Under the pieces are notes generated by a model. The model saw only the letters and a program-made list of their open reading frames with translations, was not told where the DNA came from and ran no database searches. Made by a program: the position numbers and the translations under genes. This document shows, piece after piece, positions 7,510 through 15,095 of a DNA stretch of 64,000 nucleotides. The stretch comes from Candidatus Gastranaerophilales bacterium. GTDB lineage: Bacteria; Cyanobacteriota; Vampirovibrionia; Gastranaerophilales; Gastranaerophilaceae. Numbering within the stretch: the stretch's first letter is position 1; the number at the start of each line of letters is the position of its first letter. The stretch covers positions 19,697 through 83,696 of the forward strand of contig CAAGGG010000031.1 of assembly GCA_900769355.1 (NCBI GenBank). The letters are read 5' to 3'.

Positions 7510-9273
7510 ATGGCAGAGCCAGTTAATAATGGTGTATCATTTGGTAAAAAACTCGGTAGTGTAAGTTACGAAAACTTTAACGGGATTGCAAAATCGGATT
7601 TCGAAAACTCTAAAAATAAAGCATTGGCAGAAAGTGTCTTTTCAAAATATGATACCAATAATGATGGCATCTTAGATAGAAGTGAACTTAAAGCTATGCA
7701 AGATGATTTAGCTGGTTTTGCCAATAAAAAAGGAAAACTGGGCAGACGTGATTCTAAGAAATTTATGAAATCTGTTGATCCAAATCTTCATTTGAAACGA
7801 GAAGATTTGAAAAACTTTTTAAGTGAGATTGCTGCTGATACCGATAGTGTTCAAAACGCAGAGAAGAATGCTACTGGCGGTGCAACTGTTACGTACAAGC
7901 CTGATAACTCTGGAACGGTAAAGACTGCTGTTTATGATAAAGATAACAATTTGTCATCTCAAATCAATGAATTTGCAGATGGAACAGGTGAAGAGATTAT
8001 TTTTGAAGAGGGTAATTCACAACTTGTCACAAAGTACAAACCGGTTGAGGGCTCTGAAGATGTTGAAGTTACGTCGTATCAGCGTATTAATGGAGCTGTG
8101 GTTGAAGATTTAGACCCTGATAATGATAGAGTAACACAAAGAACCGTTGATAAAGGCAATGGTGTAAAAGATGTTACAAAATTTGAATATGCTGATACGG
8201 GAGAAATTACAGCAACAAACCTTAATCCAGACGGATTGCCTCAAAAAGTTACTGTTACTAAAGATGGAAAAACAGTAAGAACTACAGATTACGCCTATGA
8301 CGGTGATAATACGACAGAAGTTCGTACTGAAGGTGACAAACGGACTCGAATTGTAACAACTAAAAGTGGAGACGCGTCAACGATTTCGGAGCGAGTTGCA
8401 CTTGATGCAGAAGGTAATGTTTTGCCACTTGAATATGATGTTCAAGATGGCGAAAACTGGTATGGTATTGTTCAGGCAAAATATGGTGTTACAGACCACA
8501 AGGCAACTATGGCTATAATTCACCAATTAAAAGATGCTGCCGGTATTAGATATAATTCAAAAACTATGCCTGATAAAGTAACGCTTCCACCGGAAATGAC
8601 TGTTGGTAGTGATACATTCAAACTAAAAGATATTGAAGGTAAGATTGATGAAATACATAGTGCTCAATCAAGGATTACGCCGCCACCGCGAAAATCAAAA
8701 TCAGAAATTCCTCAAAAATATTCAGGAACTATGCCTGCTAAGAGTGTTACTATCCCACAATATCAGGTTGACAAATCAAAAGCCGGTCAGAAAGTAACAG
8801 ATGACAAAGGTGTTACTTTACAATATGATAGTGAAGGCAGAGTTATTTGTAAGTATGATACTCCTGAAATGCTAGAAAAAGATAATAATAGTTTTAGGCT
8901 TTACTATAATACTGATGGAAGTTTAAATGAATATCAAATAAATCATTATGATAATGATGGAAACTTCTCTGGTGCGGTTGACTATAATTCCAAAGGAAAA
9001 CTTTCTGATTTCTTTGAAAATCAAGGTATAGCTGCTGAGACTGGAAATTATAAAACACAAATTAAATATAATGCTAATGGAAAAACAGATTACTACATTT
9101 CAGATTATGAATATGATGAAAAAGGTAGAAATACTAAGTATAATACCTACAATCCCGATGGAAGTTTGTATTATTCTTGGATAATGAAATATAGTAATGA
9201 CGGCACAAAACGCCGTACTCTTCAGTATGATGCTCAAGGAAAACTCATAAGTGACACAACCGACGATGCATAA
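7510..9273 (+). CDS. EF-hand / LysM-like / YD-repeat-like protein
   Basis: A 587-residue protein of no known function. A canonical EF-hand loop DTNNDGILDRSE lies at residues 48-59. A LysM-like segment (YDVQDGENWYGIVQAKYG...MPDKVTLPPEM) spans about 315-370. The C-terminal third and parts of 120-300 are built of short Y-x-x-[DN]-G units (LQYDSEGRVICKYD, YYNTDGSLNEYQI, YNPDGSLYYSW), as in YD/MORN-like beta repeats. There is no signal peptide; instead the N-terminus carries VSFGKK, the SFG tag seen in other proteins of this window. AAGGAG precedes the ATG. Together this suggests a calcium- and glycan-binding surface or exported protein; export route unknown. Confidence 0.85.
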   Translation: MAEPVNNGVSFGKKLGSVSYENFNGIAKSDFENSKNKALAESVFSKYDTNNDGILDRSELKAMQDDLAGFANKKGKLGRRDSKKFMKSVDPNLHLKREDLKNFLSEIAADTDSVQNAEKNATGGATVTYKPDNSGTVKTAVYDKDNNLSSQINEFADGTGEEIIFEEGNSQLVTKYKPVEGSEDVEVTSYQRINGAVVEDLDPDNDRVTQRTVDKGNGVKDVTKFEYADTGEITATNLNPDGLPQKVTVTKDGKTVRTTDYAYDGDNTTEVRTEGDKRTRIVTTKSGDASTISERVALDAEGNVLPLEYDVQDGENWYGIVQAKYGVTDHKATMAIIHQLKDAAGIRYNSKTMPDKVTLPPEMTVGSDTFKLKDIEGKIDEIHSAQSRITPPPRKSKSEIPQKYSGTMPAKSVTIPQYQVDKSKAGQKVTDDKGVTLQYDSEGRVICKYDTPEMLEKDNNSFRLYYNTDGSLNEYQINHYDNDGNFSGAVDYNSKGKLSDFFENQGIAAETGNYKTQIKYNANGKTDYYISDYEYDEKGRNTKYNTYNPDGSLYYSWIMKYSNDGTKRRTLQYDAQGKLISDTTDDA

Positions 9274-9289
9274 ATGCCTCTCATTGTAT

Positions 9290-9318
9290 GTGTCAACATG
9301 AATTACTTGACATATACA
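9290..9318. other. hairpin downstream of the EF-hand gene
   Basis: TATGTGTCAA and TTGACATATA can pair across a 9-nt loop. No T-run follows, so it is not a standard intrinsic terminator; it may be a 3' stabilising structure. Confidence 0.4.
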
Positions 9319-9440
9319 GGAATGACGACTGATAGCAACTGTTGCACTTCATATTGATGAGAAAAGGCTTAATAACTGTAATGTCTTTTCGACTTCAAAA
9401 AAACTTAGTTGCTTCGCTTCCTAGCTGCTTAGCTACTTTT

Positions 9441-9486
9441 TCAGACTTTGCCTTTATGCCTCTTTGCATCTTTGTATCTAATCTAC
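9441..9486. repeat. dispersed repeat copy, intergenic
   Basis: Read on the minus strand this contains AAAGATGCAAAGAGGC, the core shared with 6478-6493 inside the MalG-type permease gene. It lies directly downstream of purA and upstream (9405-9440) there are TTGCTTC/GCTGCTTAGC-like short repeats. Confidence 0.7.
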
Positions 9487-9488
9487 TT

Positions 9489-10775
9489 TTATACTAGGCT
9501 CTTAAAAATAGTTTGTTCTCTATCCGGACCGACGCTAACGATTGAAATTGGTGTTTCCAACAATTCTTCAAGTCTTGCCAAGTATTTTTTCGCATTCAAA
9601 GGTAATTCGTCATATTCTTTGATTTGTGAAATATCCTGCTTCCAGCCTTTATGAGTTTCATAAATAGGCTCCAAATACTTGTGGATATATACATCTGTCG
9701 GGTAGCTTGTGTAAATTTTTCCATCTCTTGTGTCTTTGTAAGCTGTACATAATTTGATTTCATCAAATTGATCAAATACGTCGATTTTTGTTAGTGCGAT
9801 TGAGGTTAATCCGCCAACAAGCACTGCATACTTCATAATTACAGCATCAAACCAACCGCATCTTCTTGGACGACCTGTAGTAACCCCATATTCATGCCCG
9901 ACTTCTCTGATTTTGTCGCCAGTTTCATCTGTCAATTCTGTGACAAAAGGTCCTTCGCCAACTCTGGTTACATAAGCTTTGGCAACTCCAATGACTTCAT
10001 CAATCATTGTCGGTCCATAGCCGGAACCTGTTGCAGCACCGCCACCGATAGGATTTGATGATGTCACAAACGGGTATGTTCCGTAATCAATATCCAGCAT
10101 TACACCTTGCGCGCCTTCAAACAAAACCGCTTTGTCTTCACGTTTTGCATCTTCCAAAACTTTTTGCCAATCAAAGCAAACGTAAGGTCTGAAAATTTCT
10201 GCATATTTTTCGCAAAGTGCAGTGACACATTCTTTTGAATATGGTTCAAGCCCATAAACTTTTTCCAAAGTTTTATTTTTCAACGGCAAAATAACATCTA
10301 ATTTTTCAGAAAGAGCTTCCGGAGAATACAAATCCTGTATTTTTAAACCAATTCTTGCCATTTTGTCTGTATAAGTCGGTCCAATTCCCTTTTTGGTAGT
10401 TCCGATTTTACCTTTTTGGGCGTTATCTTCACAATAGCCGTCAATTTCTGTATGATATGGCATTGTAATTGATGCCAATGGATTAATTTTTAAACCTGAA
10501 ACATCGATTCCTTCATCAATCAATCCTTGAATTTCTTTTTCAAAATATTCAGGCAAAATAACCGTGCCTGCCCCGATAAAACAAGTTTTCCCTTTATATA
10601 AAATGCCGGACGGGATAAGATGGAATTTGAATGTTTTGTTGTTTGCAACGACTGTGTGTCCTGCATTACAACCGCCCTGGTATCGAATGATTAAATCTGC
10701 ATCTTGAGCCAACAAATCAGTAATTTTAGCCTTGCCTTCATCGCCCCACTGTGCGCCAACAACAACTTTGTTCAT
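9489..10775 (-). CDS. purA: adenylosuccinate synthase
   Basis: GTP-dependent condensation of IMP with aspartate, the first committed step to AMP. It starts MNKVVVGAQWGDEGKAKI with the GDEGKAK P-loop. QGGCNAGHTVV, the catalytic-histidine block, follows, then GTTKKGIGPTYTDK, and TGRPRRCGWFDAV near the C-terminal third. Length is 428, as expected. The ATG at 10775 has AAGGA 8 nt upstream; a TTG 27 nt further out would precede the usual family N-terminus and is rejected. It is transcribed alone; the end abuts a dispersed repeat. Confidence 0.97.
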   Translation of the reverse strand: MNKVVVGAQWGDEGKAKITDLLAQDADLIIRYQGGCNAGHTVVANNKTFKFHLIPSGILYKGKTCFIGAGTVILPEYFEKEIQGLIDEGIDVSGLKINPLASITMPYHTEIDGYCEDNAQKGKIGTTKKGIGPTYTDKMARIGLKIQDLYSPEALSEKLDVILPLKNKTLEKVYGLEPYSKECVTALCEKYAEIFRPYVCFDWQKVLEDAKREDKAVLFEGAQGVMLDIDYGTYPFVTSSNPIGGGAATGSGYGPTMIDEVIGVAKAYVTRVGEGPFVTELTDETGDKIREVGHEYGVTTGRPRRCGWFDAVIMKYAVLVGGLTSIALTKIDVFDQFDEIKLCTAYKDTRDGKIYTSYPTDVYIHKYLEPIYETHKGWKQDISQIKEYDELPLNAKKYLARLEELLETPISIVSVGPDREQTIFKSLV

Positions 10776-10858
10776 ATCCCATGTCCTTTCAATTTTTGCC
10801 AATTACTTATGTATTTTAGCACAAAATTAAAATTTGGACCTATTAATACGGAATTATT

Positions 10859-12133
10859 TTAAGATTTGTTTGTTTTTGCAAGTACAATTGCGTTGGACAA
10901 AGGAATTCCACCTTTTTGTTGCGGATTGTTTACAACAGCTCCGTTGACGTACATAACGGTTGAACCGCCGCCGTCAAGATTGATTGCTCCGATGCAACCG
11001 ATTGATTGCATAAATTTCGCGAGTTCGTTTAATGTCATTCCGATAGAACTTCCTTCTCGTCCGTCGACAGCAACGAGGATTAAATTGTTGTCTGCAGTGT
11101 AACCGATTGCAGTTCGTGGATTTCTCCCACCTATTGCTCCTAATTTTTGAGCTGTCATGTCGACAAAAACTTCTCCGTTTTTAACTAAATAAGGACCTCC
11201 GCTGATTATGTGTTTAACGCTCTTCCAGCTAGGATTAGTGTTAACGGTTAATTCTACGTCTTTTTTATCTAAAAGAGGGTATAATAGTGTCTTTGGTCCA
11301 GAAATAACATAGCCGTTTGTAGGGATTTCCATCGGATTTGCTGATGTTTTAACTATTTTCCCGTCAACAACTTGTAATCCTGTTCCGTATTTAGGGGCTT
11401 GTGGGGCAAATTTTCCCCATTCAGGAGTATAAACTAAAATGTATGTTGAAAGCATTCTCGGCTGATTAATGTTGTCTACTTTGATTGTTTTTCCGCTTCC
11501 TTTGATAGTTGCGTTTAGCTGTACTCTTGCAACATCAAATCTTTGAGGAGCTCCGTCATCAAAAATTCCGATTGCAACTCTGTCAAAAACAGGTCCTGTG
11601 TACATTTTTTTGTCAATCATTAATGTCCCGAGAGGAACACCTGTTTGTGGTTTAAAATAAGTCCCATTTATTGCAACAATAGCATTATTGTTTTTTGCAA
11701 TAGTTGAAATAGTCCTTCTACTTTTTAAAACAGAGCTCGATGAAAGTGCTGGTGTTAAAACCAAATCATTCGCTAATTTTAGATCCGTTTCTACCACATT
11801 TATCCTAACAGGTTTGCCATTATAATATCTTGTAAGTTTAATGTGCTTTACCCCACGCGATACATTGTAAATAGTGGCTTTAGGGTATTTGTTTTTGGTC
11901 ATTGTATCAAAATTTTTCTGCCTAATTTCAGGAGAAATTTCATTCAGAATTTTTGTTTTAATTTGTCCAGTATCAAAGTCAGGAGCTGTTACCTGAGCAA
12001 CTTTTGTGCTTCCTGCGTGAATAGGCAAAAGCCCCTGACACAAAACTAAAACCCCAATTATAGAAAGATTAATCAGAACATCTGCTAACTTTCTTAATTC
12101 ATAATTTCCAGCATCACAAAATAGCGTATCCAT
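10859..12133 (-). CDS. phosphodiester glycosidase family (NAGPA-like) exported protein
   Basis: Membrane-anchored protein with one hydrophobic segment at ~20-40 (LINLSIIGVLVLCQGLLPIH) and a C-terminal NAGPA/DUF2233 domain (~200-424). Hallmarks are HIISGGPYLVKNGE, GGRNPRTAIGYTADNNLILVAVDGR and INLDGGGSTVMYVNG. The human homologue removes GlcNAc from phosphodiesters; bacterial members are thought to act on cell-wall or teichoic-type glycosyl phosphates. GAGGTG lies 5 nt before the ATG. The 5' side holds a ~150-nt structured leader candidate. Substrate in this organism unknown. Confidence 0.9.
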   Translation of the reverse strand: MDTLFCDAGNYELRKLADVLINLSIIGVLVLCQGLLPIHAGSTKVAQVTAPDFDTGQIKTKILNEISPEIRQKNFDTMTKNKYPKATIYNVSRGVKHIKLTRYYNGKPVRINVVETDLKLANDLVLTPALSSSSVLKSRRTISTIAKNNNAIVAINGTYFKPQTGVPLGTLMIDKKMYTGPVFDRVAIGIFDDGAPQRFDVARVQLNATIKGSGKTIKVDNINQPRMLSTYILVYTPEWGKFAPQAPKYGTGLQVVDGKIVKTSANPMEIPTNGYVISGPKTLLYPLLDKKDVELTVNTNPSWKSVKHIISGGPYLVKNGEVFVDMTAQKLGAIGGRNPRTAIGYTADNNLILVAVDGREGSSIGMTLNELAKFMQSIGCIGAINLDGGGSTVMYVNGAVVNNPQQKGGIPLSNAIVLAKTNKS

Positions 12134-12290
12134 AGTTTCACCTCAATTTTGAGTATCGGATACCTTTTTGATTAAAGAGTGGGGTGGGGATTAACACTCG
12201 TCGGAAACCTGAATCAACCCATTTTGGAAGTTTCTTGCTCCCAAAACTCTTATGAGTCTCTTTCAGGAACTTCCTACTATCATTGTAACA
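12134..12290 (-). promoter_or_regulatory. structured 5' leader candidate of the phosphodiester glycosidase gene
   Basis: Minus-strand RNA could form a multi-helix fold directly upstream of the gene: CCTGAA pairs with TTCAGG ~55 nt later. Enclosed are ACTC-ATAA-GAGT and TTTTGG/CCAAAA hairpins; GAGTG/CACTC follows. The pairings are read from sequence by eye. It matches no riboswitch class I can recall (TPP, SAM, cobalamin, c-di-GMP, ydaO, FMN, lysine checked by consensus), so function is open. Confidence 0.35.
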
Positions 12291-12420
12291 TATTTTAACA
12301 TATTTTTCAAGTTTTACAAGCCTAAAATCGCAAATATTTTACAAAACTAAATAAGGTAAAATGTACACTATATAAGAATTTAAAACATAATTAATATTGC
12401 AAATTGAATTGAAATAAAGC

Positions 12421-12448
12421 AAAAAAAAAGTTGCCATTGAGTGGCAAC
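12421..12448 (-). terminator. intrinsic terminator, minus strand, of a putative small RNA
   Basis: GTTGCCA-TTGAG-TGGCAAC is a perfect 7-bp hairpin (12430-12448). On the minus strand it is followed by nine T (12429-12421). No protein gene on the minus strand lies upstream of it. Confidence 0.75.
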
Positions 12449-12550
12449 ATTAAATAAACACGAGGATATTAAGAGAGAGAGTATAAAATAAATCTTTGTT
12501 TTAATCTTGTTCAAACCATTTGAAGAACTTGATTATTTTTAATATCCAAT
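12421..12550 (-). ncRNA. candidate small RNA ending at an orphan terminator
   Basis: GGATATTAA (12464-12472) pairs perfectly with TTAATATCC (12539-12547), closing a stem of about 84 nt. Inside it TTCAAA-CCA-TTTGAA (12510-12524), flanked by AATC/GATT, forms a second helix. On the minus strand this fold is followed at once by the terminator hairpin. The 12449-12720 stretch has no open reading frame worth calling. The layout (closing stem, inner hairpin, terminator) fits a free-standing regulatory RNA; 6S-like is possible but not shown. The 5' end is approximate and no strong promoter was found. Confidence 0.4.
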
Positions 12551-12669
12551 TATTGATTTTTCCAATTTGTAATTTTTGATTTCCCTTACTCTTTTATAAA
12601 GTATTTTTTCTTCTCAAAATTGCTTTTTTTATAATTAATTGTTAAGATTTTGTTACAAATAATTTTTTC

Positions 12670-12698
12670 TTGCCATAACGTCTGATAAATGTTAGAAT
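12670..12698 (+). promoter_or_regulatory. promoter of pilT
   Basis: TTGCCA (12670-12675), 17-nt spacer, TAGAAT (12693-12698). Expected transcription start near 12705, right at the AGAGGAG ribosome binding site. Confidence 0.65.
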
Positions 12699-12721
12699 GA
12701 CACAAGAGGAGAACTTATTAC

Positions 12722-13834
12722 GTGGAAAATTATTCAAATTCAAAATTCAATATAATATCTTTTTTAAAGAAAGCTGTAGCTATTGGTGCATCTGACGTGC
12801 ATTTACAGGTTGACGAGCACCCTGTCATAAGAATAGATGGTAAAATTACAAAAGTTGACATGCCGCTATTGACAGAAGATGATATTTCTTTAGCTTATGA
12901 TATCTTGCTTCCAACGCATTTTAAAGGTAAAGTTAATTCTGTTTTTGACTTGGATTTTGCTTATGAAATCCATGGTATTTCTCGTTTTAGGGTAAATTTA
13001 AGTCGTCAATTGGGTAAAAGTGCGCTTGTAATCAGAACAATTCCTTATAATATTAAAAGGGTTTCTGAGTTGATGTTGCCGGAATCTATTGAACAATTTG
13101 CAACATTAAACAATGGACTGGTTCTAATTACAGGTCCTACAGGCTCAGGTAAATCTACGACGATTGCTTCTTTGATTGACTATATCAATATAAATTATCC
13201 GAAGCACATTATTACCATTGAAGATCCGGTAGAATTTATTTTTACTAATAAAAAATCAATTGTGTCGCAAAGACAGGTTTTAATTGATACACCGTCATTC
13301 CCTGATGGTATCAAATATGCTTTAAGACAGGATCCTGATGTTATATTTATTGGTGAAATCAGGGATAAAGATACTGTTACAGCTGCTCTAAAGGCTTCGG
13401 AAACAGGGCACCTTGTTTTTGCAACAATTCACACAAATGACGCAATTCAAACTGTAAACAGAATTGTTAACATGTTTGAACCGTCGGATAGGGATTTTGT
13501 TAGAGGACAATTAGCTGCTATTTTGAGAGGAACTGTTTCTCAAAAACTTATTCCGATTTCAAATGGAACAGGCAGACGTCCTGCCTGTGAAGTTCTTGTC
13601 GTAACTCCGACTGTAAAAGACTTTATTGAAAAAGACAAGTTGGAAGAGATTTATGAACTCGTTAAGAAAGGTTCTTTCAATAACATGATTACAATGAATA
13701 CATCTTTGTACAGGTTGTTTGAACAAGACTTGATTACAGAAGATGTTGCAATGAGCTATTCAGATAACAAGAATGAGTTGCAGCAAATGTTTAGAGGTGT
13801 TTTCCACGGAACATTCGGTCTTTCAGGTAAATAA
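12722..13834 (+). CDS. pilT: type IV pilus retraction ATPase, PilT family
   Basis: Hexameric GspE/PilT-type ATPase that depolymerises pili for twitching motility or DNA uptake. N-terminal PAS-like GASDVHLQVDEHPVIRIDG comes first, then Walker A GPTGSGKST at ~138-146, the Asp box ITIEDPVEF, Walker B DVIFIGEIRDKDTV and the His box ATIHTNDA. Length 370 is normal. Start is GTG at 12722 with AGAGGAG 10 nt upstream. recO follows after 28 bp. It complements the pilin gene at 35.1 kb; the assembly ATPase PilB is not in the window. Confidence 0.93.
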   Translation: MENYSNSKFNIISFLKKAVAIGASDVHLQVDEHPVIRIDGKITKVDMPLLTEDDISLAYDILLPTHFKGKVNSVFDLDFAYEIHGISRFRVNLSRQLGKSALVIRTIPYNIKRVSELMLPESIEQFATLNNGLVLITGPTGSGKSTTIASLIDYININYPKHIITIEDPVEFIFTNKKSIVSQRQVLIDTPSFPDGIKYALRQDPDVIFIGEIRDKDTVTAALKASETGHLVFATIHTNDAIQTVNRIVNMFEPSDRDFVRGQLAAILRGTVSQKLIPISNGTGRRPACEVLVVTPTVKDFIEKDKLEEIYELVKKGSFNNMITMNTSLYRLFEQDLITEDVAMSYSDNKNELQQMFRGVFHGTFGLSGK

Positions 13835-13862
13835 AAATAAAAAAATTATAAGAGATAGTTGA

Positions 13863-14624
13863 ATGAATAATTTTGTAACAGATGCAATCAACTTGAAGGC
13901 ATACAATTTGAGTGAAGCAGACAAAATAATTGTCATGTATTCAAAGGACAAGGGGCTTATTCGAGGAGTTGCGAAGGGTGTAAAAAAGCCAAAAAGTAAG
14001 CTTGGCGCAAGAATGGATTTGCTTGTTGCCAATAAGCTTATGCTTTACAAAGGGAAAAACCTTGATAGAATTTGTCAGGCAGAGGCTTTGAATACTTTTC
14101 ACAAAACTCGTCAAAATATGGACAAGATTTTTTATTCAATGTACGTGACTGAGGTTGTGAATAATTTTGGAGTTGAGGACGACCCGTGTTCAAAAGAGGT
14201 ATATGAGCTTTTGTATAAGGCATTGGATACAATTTCAAATGCAAAATCGTCTGTTGAAATTGTTATTGCTGTTATTAAGTTTCAGCTAAAAATGATGCAG
14301 ATTTCGGGTCTCGGGGTTGAGTTGGATAATTGTTTATGCTGTGGGAATTCTGTAAAAGATGAAAATATGTATTTTTCATCTCAATTAGGTGGAATTCTTT
14401 GTTCTGAATGTAATGAAAAATATCATACACACACTATTATGCATTACAAATTAAGAGCTTTTTTGAATTCATGTTTGGATAATGATTTTGATACGATTTC
14501 AGAATACGATCGTAAGGCTAATGATAGGGTGTGCAGTGTTTGTTTTGAGCTTTTGAAGGAATATATTAATATTCATTCAACTAAAAAATTCAATTCGATT
14601 GATATTTTACAGGAGATTAAGTAG
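13863..14624 (+). CDS. recO: DNA repair protein RecO
   Basis: Mediator that loads RecA onto SSB-coated single strands with RecR. The N-terminal OB fold (to ~80) starts with VTDAINLKAYNLSEADKIIVMYSKDKG as in family members. A helical domain follows, with a four-cysteine zinc site in the C-terminal part (CLCCGN and CSECN, ~residues 159-183). Length 253 is typical. The ribosome binding site is weak (GAGATAG), consistent with coupling to pilT. A small membrane-protein gene follows after 8 bp. Confidence 0.92.
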   Translation: MNNFVTDAINLKAYNLSEADKIIVMYSKDKGLIRGVAKGVKKPKSKLGARMDLLVANKLMLYKGKNLDRICQAEALNTFHKTRQNMDKIFYSMYVTEVVNNFGVEDDPCSKEVYELLYKALDTISNAKSSVEIVIAVIKFQLKMMQISGLGVELDNCLCCGNSVKDENMYFSSQLGGILCSECNEKYHTHTIMHYKLRAFLNSCLDNDFDTISEYDRKANDRVCSVCFELLKEYINIHSTKKFNSIDILQEIK

Positions 14625-14632
14625 GAGATAAA

Positions 14633-15016
14633 ATGTTTAAAAATTTGTTTAACTTATCAGTAAGGCGTTCCGGCTTTGAAATCTTCGGTTTTTATATCTT
14701 TTATTCTTTATTAGGTGCGATTGTTGCCGGAGTAATTTGCGGAGTTGTGATTGCGGCTTTGCACCCAGAAGTTAAAACTGTTGAAGATGCAACAGCCTTC
14801 GCTATAAAATATGCTCCGCTTATGGCAATTCTTTACGGGTTAATTTTAGCGTTTTTAATTATTAGAGCGCGTGATTTATTTCGTTCGTTTAAGGCGATTT
14901 CTTTTGTGATTTTGTCGGTTCCTTTATTGTTTTTCTGTGGTTTATCTTTGGGGTTAATTCCGGTGGCGTTTTTGACAGGAGTTGGCGACAAAGAAAATTT
15001 GGATTTAAAAGATTAA
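14633..15016 (+). CDS. small membrane protein of unknown function
   Basis: A 127-residue protein with three to four hydrophobic helices (about 20-45, 65-80, 93-118) and basic residues between (RARDLFRSFK). No family recognised. AGGAG lies 6 nt before the ATG, 8 bp after recO, so it is in that operon. Confidence 0.75.
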   Translation: MFKNLFNLSVRRSGFEIFGFYIFYSLLGAIVAGVICGVVIAALHPEVKTVEDATAFAIKYAPLMAILYGLILAFLIIRARDLFRSFKAISFVILSVPLLFFCGLSLGLIPVAFLTGVGDKENLDLKD

Positions 15017-15095
15017 TTAATAATTAATTTCTCTGACTTTTTAAAAAACTACGTTAAAATATAATTATAGATATTTTAAAAAGGAGTTGAGGTTT

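Noticed and set aside
12134..12290. Known riboswitch upstream of the phosphodiester glycosidase
   Set aside because: None of the consensus cores I can recall (TPP, SAM, cobalamin, FMN, lysine, c-di-GMP, c-di-AMP, guanidine) is present; kept only as an unclassified leader.
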